Shown here one piece after another: positions 63,498 to 64,000 of a DNA stretch of 64,000 nt (position 1 is the first letter of the stretch; every line of letters starts with the position of its first letter). Below the pieces are notes generated by a model, which saw only the letters and a list, made by a program, of their open reading frames with translations, did no database searches and was not told where the DNA came from. Both the position numbers and the translations under genes were made by a program. The DNA is taken from contig NZ_FQYY01000001.1 in NCBI RefSeq assembly GCF_900141885.1, positions 186,001-250,000 on the forward strand, given 5' to 3'. This DNA is from Mesonia phycicola (GTDB lineage: Bacteria; Bacteroidota; Bacteroidia; Flavobacteriales; Flavobacteriaceae).

Positions 63498-64000
63498 ATG
63501 AAAAAAAAGCTACGTATAAACGGTCATTCTCATTTACTGCCTTACCCAGAACAAATTCCGCAGTTTATGAAAGAAAAAGAAATTTTTTGGGTAGATGAAG
63601 AGCGTAAATTTATGCTGCAAAAAAATTGGAGCAGACCGGTAACCGATTCTAGTTTTTTCTTAGATGAAAAATTAGAATGGATGGAGCGTTACAAATTAGA
63701 TCATGCGGTGGTTTTAAATCTTTCTCAACTATACGGTAATGGTTTGCGTGTAGAAGAGATGAAAAAAGCATTAAGATTTCAAAATGATTTTAATGCACGT
63801 GTACAGCACGATCACCCTTCTAAATTTACTTGTGGTTTTGTGGTGCATCCGGGTTTTGTACGTGGTGCTTTGTGGGAAATTGAACGTTGTGTAGAAGAAT
63901 TAGGTATGCGTTTATTATGCTTACCTACTCACTATATGGACAGTATTGGTACTTGGCGTTGTATTTTTGATGCAGAAAATGAGCCAATTTTTGAAATGGC
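63498..64000 (+). CDS. ACMSD-like amidohydrolase, 5' part (partial)
   Basis: The ORF starts at 63498 and is open to the end of the window (167 codons). RINGHSHLLPYPEQIPQF has the HxH metal site of the amidohydrolase fold near the N-terminus, and LDHAVVLNLSQLYGNG and GFVVHPGFVRGALWEIERC match the 2-amino-3-carboxymuconate-6-semialdehyde decarboxylase group. Placed after ALDH and SDR genes, it would turn ACMS into 2-aminomuconate-6-semialdehyde. The 3' part is outside the window. Confidence 0.85.
   Translation, partial: MKKKLRINGHSHLLPYPEQIPQFMKEKEIFWVDEERKFMLQKNWSRPVTDSSFFLDEKLEWMERYKLDHAVVLNLSQLYGNGLRVEEMKKALRFQNDFNARVQHDHPSKFTCGFVVHPGFVRGALWEIERCVEELGMRLLCLPTHYMDSIGTWRCIFDAENEPIFEM

Overview
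The window reads as part of a chromosome of a low-GC member of Bacteroidota, most likely a (marine) Flavobacteriaceae. Support: AT-rich codon use, TAnnTTTG -7 promoter boxes (one with a TTTG -33 box at 19 nt), few Shine-Dalgarno sequences, many short exported proteins and lipoproteins, a TonB-dependent receptor, and gene families typical of flavobacteria. I saw no rRNA, tRNA, CRISPR array, insertion sequence or prophage. Assignments come from reading motifs and protein sequence; no database search was run.

Layout. 1-108: 3' end of coaD, then tandem repeats. 0.5-2.9 kb (-): a redoxin-like protein plus three tandem paralogues of an unrecognised exported protein. 3.1-6.6 kb (-): TonB-dependent receptor and sorbosone dehydrogenase-like lipoprotein. 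6.7-15.8 kb: M14 peptidase, Nudix, pyrE, SRPBCC protein, birA, then rsfS-ftsH-LUD-cdsA-psd-ACBP, a housekeeping and phospholipid block. 15.8-19.2 kb: oxyR (C199/C208), a 50-codon exported peptide gene, and an M3 peptidase. 19.4-26.3 kb: a red-light sensing operon of CheB-CheR-PAS-histidine kinase, bacteriophytochrome, response regulator and heme oxygenase, where the last gene supplies the biliverdin chromophore. 26.6-36.6 kb: a membrane-stress type operon (YbjN-like, PspA, OB-fold membrane protein, flotillin, giant AAA+ ATPase), divergent from an HTH regulator whose start region carries repeated AATTAGCA sites. 36.6-40.4 kb: four thiol/sulfur genes divergent from a marR-oxidoreductase-yceI unit.

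40.4-47.8 kb is a complete tryptophan operon, trpL-E-G-D-C-F-B-A. It starts with a leader peptide holding three consecutive Trp codons and a terminator hairpin (classical attenuation), apparently transcribed as an almost leaderless RNA. Most gaps of the operon hold short palindromic repeats, and three such elements lie in frame inside trpF. 47.9-51.0 kb: DUF1697 protein, von Willebrand A lipoprotein, a frameshifted small gene, and a small hydrophilic ORF. 51.1-55.4 kb: a photorepair cluster (flavin reductase, DUF2256, DASH cryptochrome, iron-sulfur photolyase-like protein) followed by two small envelope proteins. 55.5-56.1 kb: a lipoprotein. 56.4-64 kb: kynurenine-type tryptophan catabolism (kynU, kmo, oxalocrotonate decarboxylase-like, RidA-type aminomuconate deaminase, semialdehyde dehydrogenase, an SDR, and a truncated ACMSD-like amidohydrolase running off the end).

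The strongest second-look items are the trp attenuator with its near-leaderless start, the in-frame repeat block in trpF, the phytochrome/heme oxygenase operon, the flotillin/PspA/AAA operon with its putative operators, and several small genes: 16832-16984, 51754-51891, 53180-53356, and the frameshifted 50396-50766.
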